From Rachycentron canadum (lineage: Eukaryota > Chordata > Actinopteri > Carangiformes > Rachycentridae): a stretch of 64,000 nt of DNA. Location: the NCBI GenBank assembly GCA_038496675.1, contig CM076666.1:10871440-10935439 (forward strand), written 5' to 3'. The position numbers and the translations under genes were made by a program. The notes under the pieces were generated by a model. The model saw nothing but the letters and a program-made list of their open reading frames with translations, made no database searches and was not told where the DNA came from. Shown here one piece after another: positions 50,730 through 61,780 of this stretch (positions are counted from its first letter, which is position 1; each line of letters begins with the position of its first letter).

Positions 50730-51260
50730 AAAAGCTGCAGTGGTTGAAGGTAATGCCTGCCTGTCCGGCAGCAGCAGGATCACCCCTCCTCAGACACCGC
50801 CTCTTCCCCACCCCCTTCTACCCTGTAAATTATAGCAGCACTTTAGCTAATGAAAGAGTTGAAGACCGGGCACTAATAAAAGCCATTAAGTGAATAAAGC
50901 ACTTCCCCCTCTAACAAAATTAAAGAATCTACCCATTTGAAGAGGGAGGACTCTGTATTAATATTTATGAAATGCGGAACCAGTGCCCCCCCCAAACTCC
51001 CCAACTCACGTCCAATCCCAGCCTGACCAAGTCCTCCTTGCCAGTGCACCTATCCCAAGAGAACATCACCAACCCCTCCTATCTTGAAGGAGGGGCAGGA
51101 GATGGGGACTTGAAGGGTGCTGAGGACGCAGTCAGGACAGTCTGTCTCAAGTAGAGCAAGCTGAAAGACCCCAAGACACAGCTCAGAGCACCCTACTACC
51201 AGCATCACCCTCAACCGGCTGCACCTAGCATCGACTTTGGGGCCAGCGGATGGAAAGGTG
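50730..51260 (+). other. Unidentified exon-like patch
   Basis: A stretch clearly richer in G+C than its surroundings. One plus-strand frame opens right after a TTTTAG acceptor-like site at 50724-50729 and runs to TGA at 50891-50893; it reads EKLQWLKVMPACP and further on NYSSTLANERVEDR, with AATAAA overlapping its stop. A second frame at about 50923-51154 contains ENITNPSYLEGG and ends VRTVCLK then TAG. Neither resembles a family I know. It could be a terminal exon, a non-coding RNA exon or chance. Confidence 0.2.
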
Positions 51261-52319
51261 GGTTTCTTGGAAAGACCACGTGTGACTTTCCAAAGACATC
51301 AGTAGAAGGTTGTTGTATTGCTAATTTTATTGGGTTTTTCACTGTGATCTTCAGTCTAAATGATATTTTATGTCAATTTTTAAATCAGATATTTTCTTAA
51401 ACTTAGATCTTATCAGATATTGAAATTTATCTGTGAGTTTGAAGCTCCTGAAACTCCCTGTGGTCATCTGTCAATTTTTGAAGAAAGAAAAAAAAAACTA
51501 AAACAAGGTAAGAGAGCATCATAATGTATCACAATCATCCATGAAGAAAAACCATCCCATCATCCCATCAACCACATGGCATCACTTTGAAACAACTCAT
51601 TGTTCTGAAAAACAGTGGTCTGTCTCACCACCGCCGCTCACCATCTTCACCCAAAGTGCTCCCATTTTCATGCCATTTGGTGACTCCAAAATGTGGGGTT
51701 TTCTCTATGGTGCATTAATATGCATTATGGTGTAATTTCATCACACAAAGTGGTTCAGTTGCTTGCGCTCTAAGTTGATTATCGCGCCATGCCTTCTCAT
51801 TTTAGTAAGACCTCCCAGGGGAGATGAAACAAACACAGGAGAAGGTAACAAGATTGTCAAACCTTTTGGAAAAACAGCTCTCTCAGCCTGACAGTATCAT
51901 GACTCTTGACATTGCACTCAGTGATCGTTAATACAATTAGGACTAAAATGTCAGGAGTGGTTGTGTCTTGACTCTGAGGAGACGGTAAATGTCCTCAGAT
52001 GGACAACAGCGATAGAGCTGTAACTATCATTCTTGAGTTTATTGGGCCATTGGGCACCAAGACTCTTTATTTTGGTCAATTATAAGTAATTATAATTCTA
52101 AGTAAAACAAGTGGACTCTGCTGTTCTTAACCAGATCACAGACGAATTACCTAAACTCTGTTTCCATTGATCAGTTGAAGAACACCCAATAGGAGGAAGG
52201 AGAAGTAATTTGATTACGCCACCAACCCTTAGGCCTGTTGTAAATCTTTGCTTGAAAATGTTAAAAATTTAAATTTCAATGTTGGAATCAAATAAAAAGA
52301 ACAAAAAAAATTATTTTTT

Positions 52320-53230
52320 TGGTCGTGTCCGGTAGAGTTGGGCGCGAAGGACGGGAGGGAGGGGTTTGACGCAGTTTGTGCGCAGGAAGGGTGTAGCCCT
52401 TTTTTCCCGCAGTGAGTCTGACCTATGACTAATCGTTTCCTTTTATTCTGCAGATGTTCTTAATAGCAAATGTGTTACAACTCTTTTGCAATCACTACGT
52501 AAACCAGTGGTGCCATTTTTTTTGATAGCCAATCTATGAGCACAGATCCCCTCCCTCACACCTTTGGACTTTTTTGTCTCTTGGACTGTAGATGCTACCA
52601 AACTGTGGGGCTGTCCTTCAAGTGCAAGAACCCGGAAAATACTCTTTGTTTCTTTTAGGATTTTTAATACTTGACTGTATTAGTTGAGAGTGAGTTAGCT
52701 TCCGTTTGATGAGAGCAAAAAGATATATTCTGTTTTACTGGTTTTCTACCTTTACTTTACATTTTCCACAAAGCTTTGGAGTCCCTCGGATGAGTCCTAC
52801 TGAACTGGATCCTGTGTTGAGTTTTTTTGTCTTTGCCCAGGACCCCATTGTGCTTGATCTAACCATGCAGTGCATCTTCTGTCCATGGTTGTGCCAAGCA
52901 CCTTGGAGGCTTCGGAGCACTGTCTGCCTTCTGTGGTGAACTTCTACAAAATTTAGAAATGCATTTTCAGGTTACTGATGTACTTTTGCATTTTTACATT
53001 TAAAAATATAAAAGACATAAAGACTAGAACCAAAAATTAAGGCCGTAGAGCGAGTAGACAACAACTGGGGAGCTAAAGATACAAAGAAGGACCAAAAACC
53101 ACAAGGTACCTTATTTTTTATATGATATATAGTTGTATCACTTCCATGCTCTAATATTCTTTTTTATTCTCATGTGTTTTATGTCTTATCTCCTGTTGAC
53201 CTAAGATGTAGAACTATGACCAATAAATAT
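52320..53230 (+). other. Unidentified transcript-like segment with CpG-rich start and AATAAA end
   Basis: The left end (about 52320-52420) is CpG-rich, with GGGCGCGAAGG and TTTGACGCAG, unlike the AT-rich flanks. A 77-codon frame at 52706-52939 has no recognised domain. The canonical AATAAA at 53222-53227 is followed by a T-rich tract at about 53250-53290. Together this could be a small non-coding or 3'-terminal transcript unit on the plus strand; there is no homology to support a protein. Confidence 0.25.
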
Positions 53231-56200
53231 CAACTGAACATCCCGTGTGTTTTACTGTTTTACTGTTTAACGTTTTTTGTTTTTTTTTTGCTCAAATTGA
53301 ATGAATTGAATTAAAAAAAATTGAGAGTGAGTGTGGGTCTTGCAGGGTTTATAGCATTCATATAGATAAAACTGTCATTTTCTGCAAGCTGGTTGGTGCC
53401 AATATGGCAGATTTGTGAAAACGATCAATTACAGTAAGTGCTCAGTGGCTTTTAACTACGGCTAATAATTTCAGGCTGTAGAGATCATATATTAAAACAA
53501 TGTGCACTCTGCATAAGACTGCAGACACTCAGATCTGTAAATCAAACAATGAGACATTGCGCAATGGCTGAGACATACAAACTGAGGTGGTTTATACAAT
53601 GGGTTCTTGAAATGATGATAGAATAATATTACTCTTGTGTATTCTATTTTGAATGTCTGTGATGTCTCATAAGTCTAATAACAACTAATGCATTTAATCA
53701 ATAAATTTGAAATGATTAAACCAGGCTCCTCATTTCTTTATGACTCTTCTTTATTACTTTCAATGATAAAATAAATTATAAAATATTGCAAGACTCCATG
53801 GTTTGAATTTTTGTCATGATTGAACACCAAGAGCACTTAGGTTAAAATGCTTAACTTTGTCACTTCCAAATGTCGTTGGGAAATACAACTTTGCCAACAG
53901 TCTGTGCCCCTCTGACCGTGGACGAAGGGGGGTGCCAATCTTTAACTGTAACCACCATTATAATGCAGTCATTATTATTATATTTAATATTTTAAATAGA
54001 ACTTATGGAATGCATTTCATAAATTGAAAAAAAAAAAAAAAAAGATCCATGTGTTTCAAATGCCCTGTATGCTCTGTTCTTCTCAAGTACCTCTGTAAGC
54101 CGCTGTGACATTGATTCCTCAGGACTCAGCCTCCATTCATTTCACTGACACCTGTGATTTTTCTTATGAAAAAAACTCATTAAGACCAAAGCGAACAGAA
54201 TTAGTTCCCATGCTGTCATAACAAAACCTATAAGGATATATAGATCAAAGCAGTCGTCTGAAGCTTTAAGTTGTGACACATCCCACATCCCAGATCCATA
54301 CCACATGTAGACTCTGTCCTCTGTCCAGGTCTTTAGTACAGTGTTCACAATAGGAAAGTAAATTATAGGTGGTGATATAGCTCCATTAAAGCTTAGGGAA
54401 AAGTCACCAACTCGTCAGCAACTTTCTAAAGTCACAGTTTGAATGACAACCAATGTCATGCACAACCTTCCGCACATCATTTCCTTATAGTATAAATCGG
54501 CATTTTTGTACACTGCTAGAAAAATAAGACAATTAGAAGAAGAATTACACGCTCCACAGAATCAGTATGTAGTATTAATTTCAAACACAACTACAGTCTT
54601 ATGTCACCATTTTCTTTAGAGCTGTTGACCAGACAATGCTGTCAGTTAACCGTACAGCCCGTCACTGAGCTCATGCCCAGACAGGGAAGATAAGGTTTAC
54701 AGATTATCCCATTAGACTGGACTACAGTGGCTACTTTGCACAAATGCATGGTTAAGTTTTTCTCTGACAGTCAAAAGCAAGAGAACTCTGCAATCAACAG
54801 CTGATCACATAAAGACATGCATGAAGATTTATTTAATCAGATTAGTTATTCTTCCATTTCAAAACCTTGAAATCATTACAAGTGCTTCTGATCATAGAAT
54901 TATTCTAAAGTAATTCACATGTGGTAACAGTTCACAAACAATGTTGTACTGTCTGCAGACAGGAAAAGCAACAGTATGTGAAAACTCTTTCAGATCTCTG
55001 CAGGCTGCACACAGGCGTCTACATATGACAGAGCATCAAAATGTTACATTCTCAAGCGGAAGAAGACAAATATTGCATAATGTTAAATTGGATCTCAATA
55101 TTTATCTCGAAAACATTTAATTTCCTCCTTCTTCTGAAGTTCATTATGTCAAAGCATATCTCACATCTTACGCATTTTTTTTTAATTAAAACTAAACAGC
55201 AAGAAACACTCTAGAATAAAATTATACATATTTCTGACACAGCAGGGGATGTTATAATACTAGATGGGAGACTTAGTTCTCAGATGTACCCCTTTATTTA
55301 AAACAACTACCGCAGCTGATCCACTTTGATGTATCACCTACAATTACTATTAAATTTTAGTACACAATGTTTGTTTTAAACACAGATGGATAGTTGTACC
55401 AGATTGTCAGGCTGTAAACAGTGTACTTTATTAGGTGATGTTTAATTCCACAGCATGTGGTACTCTTTGTACATTCAAAACAACCCCTGCAGACAATTAC
55501 TGATGACTTGGAAGGATGAATCATATGGCGGTTTAGTAGTTTTAGGGCCCACATTAATAACAAAAATGTAGAGTGACAAAGCAGGAGAAACGTGTTATAG
55601 AAGTTGTTCTAATAAAAACAGTAATCAATAATGAGTTCCAGTCTGTAGGCTATGGCTCTATGAATGTACAAGATATACAGTATCACACAGAAAACAAACG
55701 CCCATAATTCCATAGTGCAAACTTGAGTGACAGCTGCTGTGAATACTGGGATAACAAAATGATTTCTGAGCTGACACAGGAGGACTTAATTTCTTTTTAA
55801 CTCATACGAAATGCAAATGGGTTGTTAAGTGGCACAAGGGCTTTGTGTTTCTCTAAAAAGGGCACTGTTTTTTGTTTTGTTTTTTTTTTAAATGTGTCTC
55901 TTTAAGGTTTCCTTGCTATAAGCATATTAGTACCATTGTATTTGAGGATTTATGTGGTTGTTATAAGACACTATGCCCCTAATGCTGAAGGACTGGTTTA
56001 TCTTCAAAAGGCTGTTTTGTCAACGCTGGCAGTTTTGAACAGTCACACAGACACGGTGAAGGAGATTGTGAAAGCTCAACTGTGCTGACAGGAAACAAAT
56101 GCCATCCCCCAGAACACACACACAAAAAAAATCCCCACTAGATTTAACATTAACAGTTCTGTGGACAATTGGTCCAGTAACGGCATCATTTTGTTTGATT

Positions 56201-56905
56201 TTTTTTTTAATCCATCTCATTCAGTCATATGAAGAGCAAACGTTCATGCTGCAAGCAAACAGGAAACCAGTTGCTTGATGTCCATGAAATGAAGAGACAT
56301 ATTAGAAAGTGTTACCCACAGAGGCCTCAGTGCAGAAATCTTGGCCATAGTTTTATGTTACAGTGATAATGTTGCCCAGAAGCCAGTCGTAGTAATTGTT
56401 CTATGTCCAAAACCATTTCTGAGATCACACCACAGACAGGAATAGAATGATGTGGCTGCTGGCGGTCTGAATAACCAAGACATAGAACATTAAACTGAGA
56501 AAAACAGTGCTTTGGCAAAAAGCATTTCTACAATTAGAAGTTCTCCCTCAATCTCACCAAAAATTGTAGGACATACATCTATACCAAAGGAGGCAAAAAA
56601 AAATGCCACGTGGCATTTGGTTGGCTAAGTAAAAACTGTGCCATGGCCAGCTGTCTGGATGACAATTTTAATGGCAACTTTTGCTCCAAGGACAGTAATA
56701 CTGTCTCCAATACAGTGCTCAGGTAACAACTCATCTACAACCAATATAACCATGTCTATGGATGGACTTTCAGTATATTTGTCTTTGTTGCAACTTCTAT
56801 TGGCAGTTCAAAAAACATAACCAAATAGTTGGGGTTGGAGGGTTTGATTTGGGTTCAAGTGTAAGTAAAATACGCCATCATAACCCCCTCTTCAAAATAT
56901 CAGTC

Positions 56906-59649
56906 TCAAGCGTAGATCTGTCCAGGACCACCTGTGTGTGTTGTTTCTCCGCTGAGGCGATCCTGGCTTGGCTGGCGGTTCGCGTCACCAGATTTGATGA
57001 CACTTGCGTAGTCATGGATCCCCACTTCCAAGTTCTTAGCCCTCAAGGCAGCAGTATGGAGCTTCTCCAGAAAATCAGGCATACCTACCAGGTGCAAAGG
57101 AAAAACCTTATTATCACATGAACCTGAATATTACAACAAGCAAAAATGCTGATCAGTTGCAGGTTTAAACCAACGAAAAAAGCTCACCACTCGACACCAT
57201 CCAGCTCACACAGTAACGAGGAAAGACAGTCTGAGGGTCGTCGCTGTAGGTCAGCAGGTAATCAAACCCATTCTGTGAAGAAAAACAAAGTCAGTCTCAG
57301 TGGCCACAAAACAAAGGATGCTGGATGCAATTTGAATTAACTCTTGCAGCAACTAATTCACCACAAACCTCATCAAAAGAATTGTGAGGGCGAATGACCA
57401 TCTTTGACTGGTATGAGTGGACTCGTACAAATTCCTGAGTCTCTGGGACTCTGGGATGTTGCACGGCTCTGTACAACAAAATGAATACACAAGATCAAAT
57501 TACACAGATGAAAATTAAAGCTGTGCACTAGGTAACATATAAACAACTCCAGAAGTCCTTAATGTTTAATGTCCCACCTAGATACCAAGACCATCAGGTT
57601 GTTGTCGACATCAACATCATAGCGGCGCACGTACACATAGTCCCTTGAGTACAAGGGATACTGTGAGGGAAGATTTAACAAGATTAAGTAATGTCAGACA
57701 ATTTCAAATAGAAAATGATGAATATAAGATGACCAGTGTTTTCTCTTGACCAAATGTCAATATAAATGTCCTTCGCACTTGGCTTAAACAACAATAGACA
57801 AAAGTGCTCTGTAAACAAACATTGTAAATACACATTAGATGGAAAAAATAGTCTTGTTCATGTAGACATTATAGCTATAGAATATATATCTATAGAAACT
57901 CACAGGAAAGTGTGTGGCCCAGTGCACAACTTCAGAGCCTGTATTGACATCTCTGTCCACCACTTCAAGCTTGATGACGAGAGAATCCCACTTCTTCCTG
58001 TACTCTGTATCCAACTGGGGGAAAGGGGAAAGCACAAGTCAGGGATAAGGTGCTTAATATAGCACATGGAGTTACAGTTGCTTTTATGCTGCACATGTAA
58101 AATACAAATATGCAGGTTGTGCAAGAGCGGTTGGGTAATGGAATTACGAGTTGCCATAAATATACCATATACACAATTCCTGAGTAAAATAGTCACATGT
58201 GAAAGTCCCACTGCCATAAATATTAAACATTCAATGAAATTACTTATTGTCAGCTGGATATACATATTTAATTGTAATTTCATTTTAGTGACAAACATTT
58301 CCCATGGTTCACAAGTCTTCAGAAGATTGCTGCACACTCAAAACCCTCATAAAGAACTAAGAGGGCCGCTCTCTCTTACTTCCTTATGTTTTATCACTTC
58401 AATTACCTAGAGTGGCATATTCCAAGTAGCACATAATGAGAATTGAAAAGTCTGTACCTGTACATTGAAGAACTGTCTTGGTGTGACATCATTGTAGGAG
58501 CCCAACACTGTAATTAACACATAAAAAAATGCTGACTCTTCAGACAAACCATAACAATATCATCACCATATCACCAAAGGAAAAACTGGAAGCACAAAAG
58601 AGAGAAATCTGAATGTGTGCCCTATCTTTATTTGAGGTGGCACATGTCCGATTGTGTGTTGGCTGACCTCTGTATTCATAGAGGTGACTGTTGGGAATAG
58701 GCCGCTTCCACACTCTGAAGTCTTTCTTCTCCACCACAATTTCCCAGCCAGAATCCTGTTGTTCGGCCACAGATCTATTGGATGTGTTTAGGAGTTTTAC
58801 AGCATCCAGTGCCTGTAGTTCAAGTCCACACCTTCAAATAGGATGCAAATCAGGACAGGGTGTTTAGCAAATATTGCAATGTTGACAATATAGCTCATGA
58901 AATGCATGGATGGGGTCAAGTTGAAGGGAAAACAGTAAATAAGGATAAGATGAATTGCAGAATGGTCTCTGGGATTATTTTCATAGATTATGTAAATTTA
59001 TAATTCTTACATCTTTCTGTTTCTAAAGTTACCCTCTGTTTGAATGTTTTCATGTTAATAGTGAGAGTGCTGTCTAACATGTTGGCCCAAAATCTGCAGT
59101 GGGTTATCAACTAGGATGAGACCTGGTGAATGTGAAGGCCACAGCATTTTCATAGTCCAACCTCGAATGTGTAGATGAGATTTAAAGAACTATTTCCAAC
59201 CTGCGTATTTCTTCATCTTGTATCTTCTCATTTTCCCACATGAAGACACCGGCCAGGGCCGCGATAAGTTTCCCATTGGGGGTGTGCTTGCTCTGTAATC
59301 TGCGCCATATGTTCCCAACCAGGTTCCACCTGGTCCGCTCGGAGGACAGGTTAGAATAGAGTTCCCCGATCTGACATGCGCGCCGGAGCCTCTGTCCGGT
59401 CACATAGCTGCAGTGATCCACAAATATGGACAGCCAGTCCTTCTTCCTATGTACAGGTCCCGCGGCCTCACCGGCACCTGCCCTCTGGACCCAGGACAGC
59501 AGCAGGGCCATGCTCCTGCCCAGCCACGGGACCCTGTCGAGCTTCCCTCGGCCCTCCTCGACAGTCCGCCTGAATGATCTGCTGCTCAGAAACCTCTTTG
59601 TGTTTACACCGACCTCGCAGACCGGACGGCGGGGCACGGAGTGCAACAT
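56906..59649 (-). CDS. stard7: StAR-related lipid transfer protein 7, mitochondrial, 8 exons
   Basis: START-domain carrier that moves phosphatidylcholine to mitochondria; in mammals the precursor is imported and cut by PARL, giving mitochondrial and cytosolic forms. Exons in transcript order: 59201-59649, 58668-58831, 58458-58507, 57904-58014, 57578-57660, 57369-57468, 57188-57272, 56906-57084; in frame, 406 aa against 370 in human. An Arg-rich N-terminus (MLHSVPRRPVCEV, FLSSRSFRR) with the hydrophobic stretch SMALLLSWV fits a mitochondrial presequence. AALAGVFMWENEKIQ at the end of exon 1 matches the human protein. The START domain spans about 175-375: DSGWEIVVEKKDFRVW, TPRQFFNVQLDTEYRKKWD, DYVYVRRY, FPRYCVSWMVSSGMPDFLEKLH. 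The C-terminus GPGQIYA parallels human GPARIEYA. First in-frame ATG is 59649; an upstream in-frame stop closes the frame. The acceptor of exon 2 is the least certain junction, because TTTGAAG is a weak site and this linker is poorly conserved. Confidence 0.95.
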
Positions 59650-60170
59650 AACAGCTGTGACCGTGACACGAGGGCTCAAAGACAAAATAAATGCAAGAGG
59701 TAGCAGCTAGCTAATGCACCTCGCAGCTAAGCTAATGCTCCGAGGGGGTGAATCGTGCATTACCTCTAAGGAGATGATAACTTTTGACAAGCAAATGTCT
59801 CCGCTTCTGTCGGTAGTTATCGTTATGTCTTCCTTATGCCGCAACACGCCGCATGAATGGTTAGCATTAGCTAACGGTATCTCCCTTAGCTGCCTACTGG
59901 CGCGACACAGAAAAGCCCAACACCGCCCCACTCGTTTCTAAAACCTCAGCTATAATAGCAGTACTACAAACAATATTATCCAAAATTACTGTCTACCTGT
60001 GCACCACTCCTGGAGACAGTCTCACGTTTTTGAAACTCTAGCAGAGCATTTGACCTCCTCTTCCTGCTGCCTCTCACACACCCTCTCGGAAGCTCCGACT
60101 TCGAGATTATGAAGCGGGCGCTCATTGGACGGTTCCTGTTTTTGGGCCTTTCTGATTGGCCCTAGTAGAA
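59650..60170 (-). promoter_or_regulatory. stard7: stard7 5'UTR and promoter region
   Basis: CpG-containing region upstream of the minus-strand stard7 start, with GCTAGCTAATG and TTAGCTAACGG words similar to those at the drg1 start. ATTGG at 60124-60128 and 60155-60159 reads CCAAT on the minus strand, in the direction of stard7. CTCGGAAGC and GAAGCGGGCGC lie between the CCAAT boxes and the coding region. No TATA box; start site not determinable. Confidence 0.5.
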
Positions 60171-60649
60171 GTCTGTCTTATCATGGTCCACCTGGGACAC
60201 CAGCATGCGTATATGCACAGATTCTGCCAGAGCTCCCCTTGCCTTTTTTCCCCCCCTTCTGGGTTCAGACGAGGGGCCAACTTCCAAACCTTATCCTGGA
60301 TCCGTGTCCGCGGCGAGGTGAACCTATACTGGGAAGAGGGGGCCAGTGTCGCCCCCCAGCGGTGCAGTTCAGAGCCAAAGACTTCAGACCTCATTGGTAT
60401 TATGTAAAGACTCAACGCGTGCTCAAAGGCTCTGTTTCACAACACAGCAGTCACACTTTATGTATCCCACTGAGTTACATATATATTATAGGGAGCTTGA
60501 CCAGTGGTCTGATCAAACTCTTGTAACAAAAGGTTCTTAATGAATTACAGTGTTTTTGTTGCCATTGAAAAAGGAGCAGATGTTAAATGTGTTATTTCAT
60601 AGTTTTAATATGTTAAAATTATCTTAGAAAGTAGTAGTAGTAGTCACAG

Positions 60650-61780
60650 CATAGCCAAAATTCGGAATATCCTCTCTCAGAGTAATGCTGAGAAACTAGT
60701 CTGTGCATTTATCACCTCTAAGCTGGACTACTGTAACTCTCTGTTGTCAGGATGTCTGAAAAACTCTCTAAAGAGTCTGCAGTTAGTCCAGAACGCTGCA
60801 GCAAGGATATTGACAGGAGTTAGTAAAAGAGAACACATCTCTCCCACTTTAGCTTCTCTCCATTGGCTTCCTGTAGGATATCGAGTAGACTTCAAAATCC
60901 TTCTGATGACTTATAAAGCTCTTAATGAAAAAGCTCCATCCTACTTGAAAGACCTCATAGTCTCTTATTATCCTTCCAGAGCACTTCGCTCCCAGCATGC
61001 AGGTCTGTTAGTGACTCCCAGTATCTTCAAAAACAGACTGGGAGGTAGAGCCTTCAGTCATCGGGCTCCTTTACTGTGGAACCAACTCTCTCCTTACTAC
61101 ATTTAAGACTAGGCTTAAAACCTTCCTCTACAACAGAGCTTTTAGTTAGGGCGGGTTCAGGTAGCTCTGAACCATTTTTATAGCTATGTTGCTATAGGCT
61201 TAGACTGCTGGGGGACACATCAGGTTACATGGAGCTCTCTTCTCTCCTTTCCTCTCCCACACTTTAAATTATCATTTTCATTATCTGCTGCACCTTGTTG
61301 TTTGGCCTTGGTGTCTTGCTCTCTCTCTATTTGTGTTTCCACAGATCCACTGAAGCTCCATCTCTCTCCACTAACCGCCCCCTGCATCACCCCCTTCCCC
61401 TTTTACCCCTGCTGTTAAACCGACCTGCCCTTTCCTCCCAGGAACCAGTCTACCACCCATTACTCCCATTAAGCTGCCTGACTCTCCCTGCCTTCCCTCC
61501 CACCAAAAACTGCCTTCCTCAGCTCCTGCACACCATTTCCATGTTGTGCATATCCTGTATTGTAACCTGTTTTCTTGTCTGTATACAACATCTATTGCAC
61601 GTCTGCCCATTCTGGGTGAGGGATCCCTCCTCTGTTGCTCACCATGAGGTTTCTCTTTTTTCCCTGTTAAAAGGGTTTTCTGCTTTGAGTTTTTCCTCAG
61701 TCGATGTGAGGGTCTAAGGGCAGAGGATTTAAGACAAACTGTTTGTAAAAATGGGCTATACAAATAAAATTGCATTGCCT
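60650..61780 (+). mobile_element. 5'-truncated CR1/L2-type LINE: reverse transcriptase C-terminus plus 3'UTR
   Basis: The plus strand encodes a typical LINE reverse-transcriptase tail: SKLDYCNSLLSGCLKN, LQLVQNAAARILTG, ASLHWLPVGYRVDFKILLMT and GGRAFSHRAPLLWNQLS. Near 61098-61105 the frame shifts: the expected continuation TFKTRLKTFLYNRAF is present but in another frame, and stops follow. The 3'UTR contains GGTTTCTCTTTTTTCCCTG, TTAAAAGGGTTTTCTG, GATGTGAGGGTCTAAGG and ends with GGGCTATACAAATAAAATTG, a characteristic L2-like tail in fish. Only the last part of the element remains, so it is dead. It lies head-to-head with stard7, about 0.6 kb upstream of its presumed promoter. Confidence 0.85.

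Larger units (their letters stand above)
49360..56905. other. Region between drg1 and stard7 with no recognised gene
   Basis: Mostly AT-rich DNA. The right-hand part (from about 55.3 kb) may be the stard7 3'UTR, since TTTATT on the plus strand (AATAAA on the minus strand) occurs at 55427-55432 and 55293-55298. Two GC-richer patches, 50730-51260 and 52320-53230, are described separately. Runs of A near 54029-54043 and many TA-rich stretches occur; no RNA gene or transposon coding region was recognised. Confidence 0.5.

Noticed and set aside
58066..58410. Plus-strand frame overlapping stard7 introns
   Set aside because: Antisense to intronic sequence of a well-supported gene, with no similarity to anything known.
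59683..59685. stard7 start at TTG (59685)
   Set aside because: Not an ATG; the first in-frame ATG is at 59649 and gives a good presequence.
59426..59710. Plus-strand frame opposite stard7 exon 1
   Set aside because: Antisense shadow of the GC-rich mitochondrial presequence exon.
61295..61717. 140-codon plus-strand frame and its antisense partner
   Set aside because: Both lie in the pyrimidine-rich 3'UTR of the LINE fragment and are not protein-coding.
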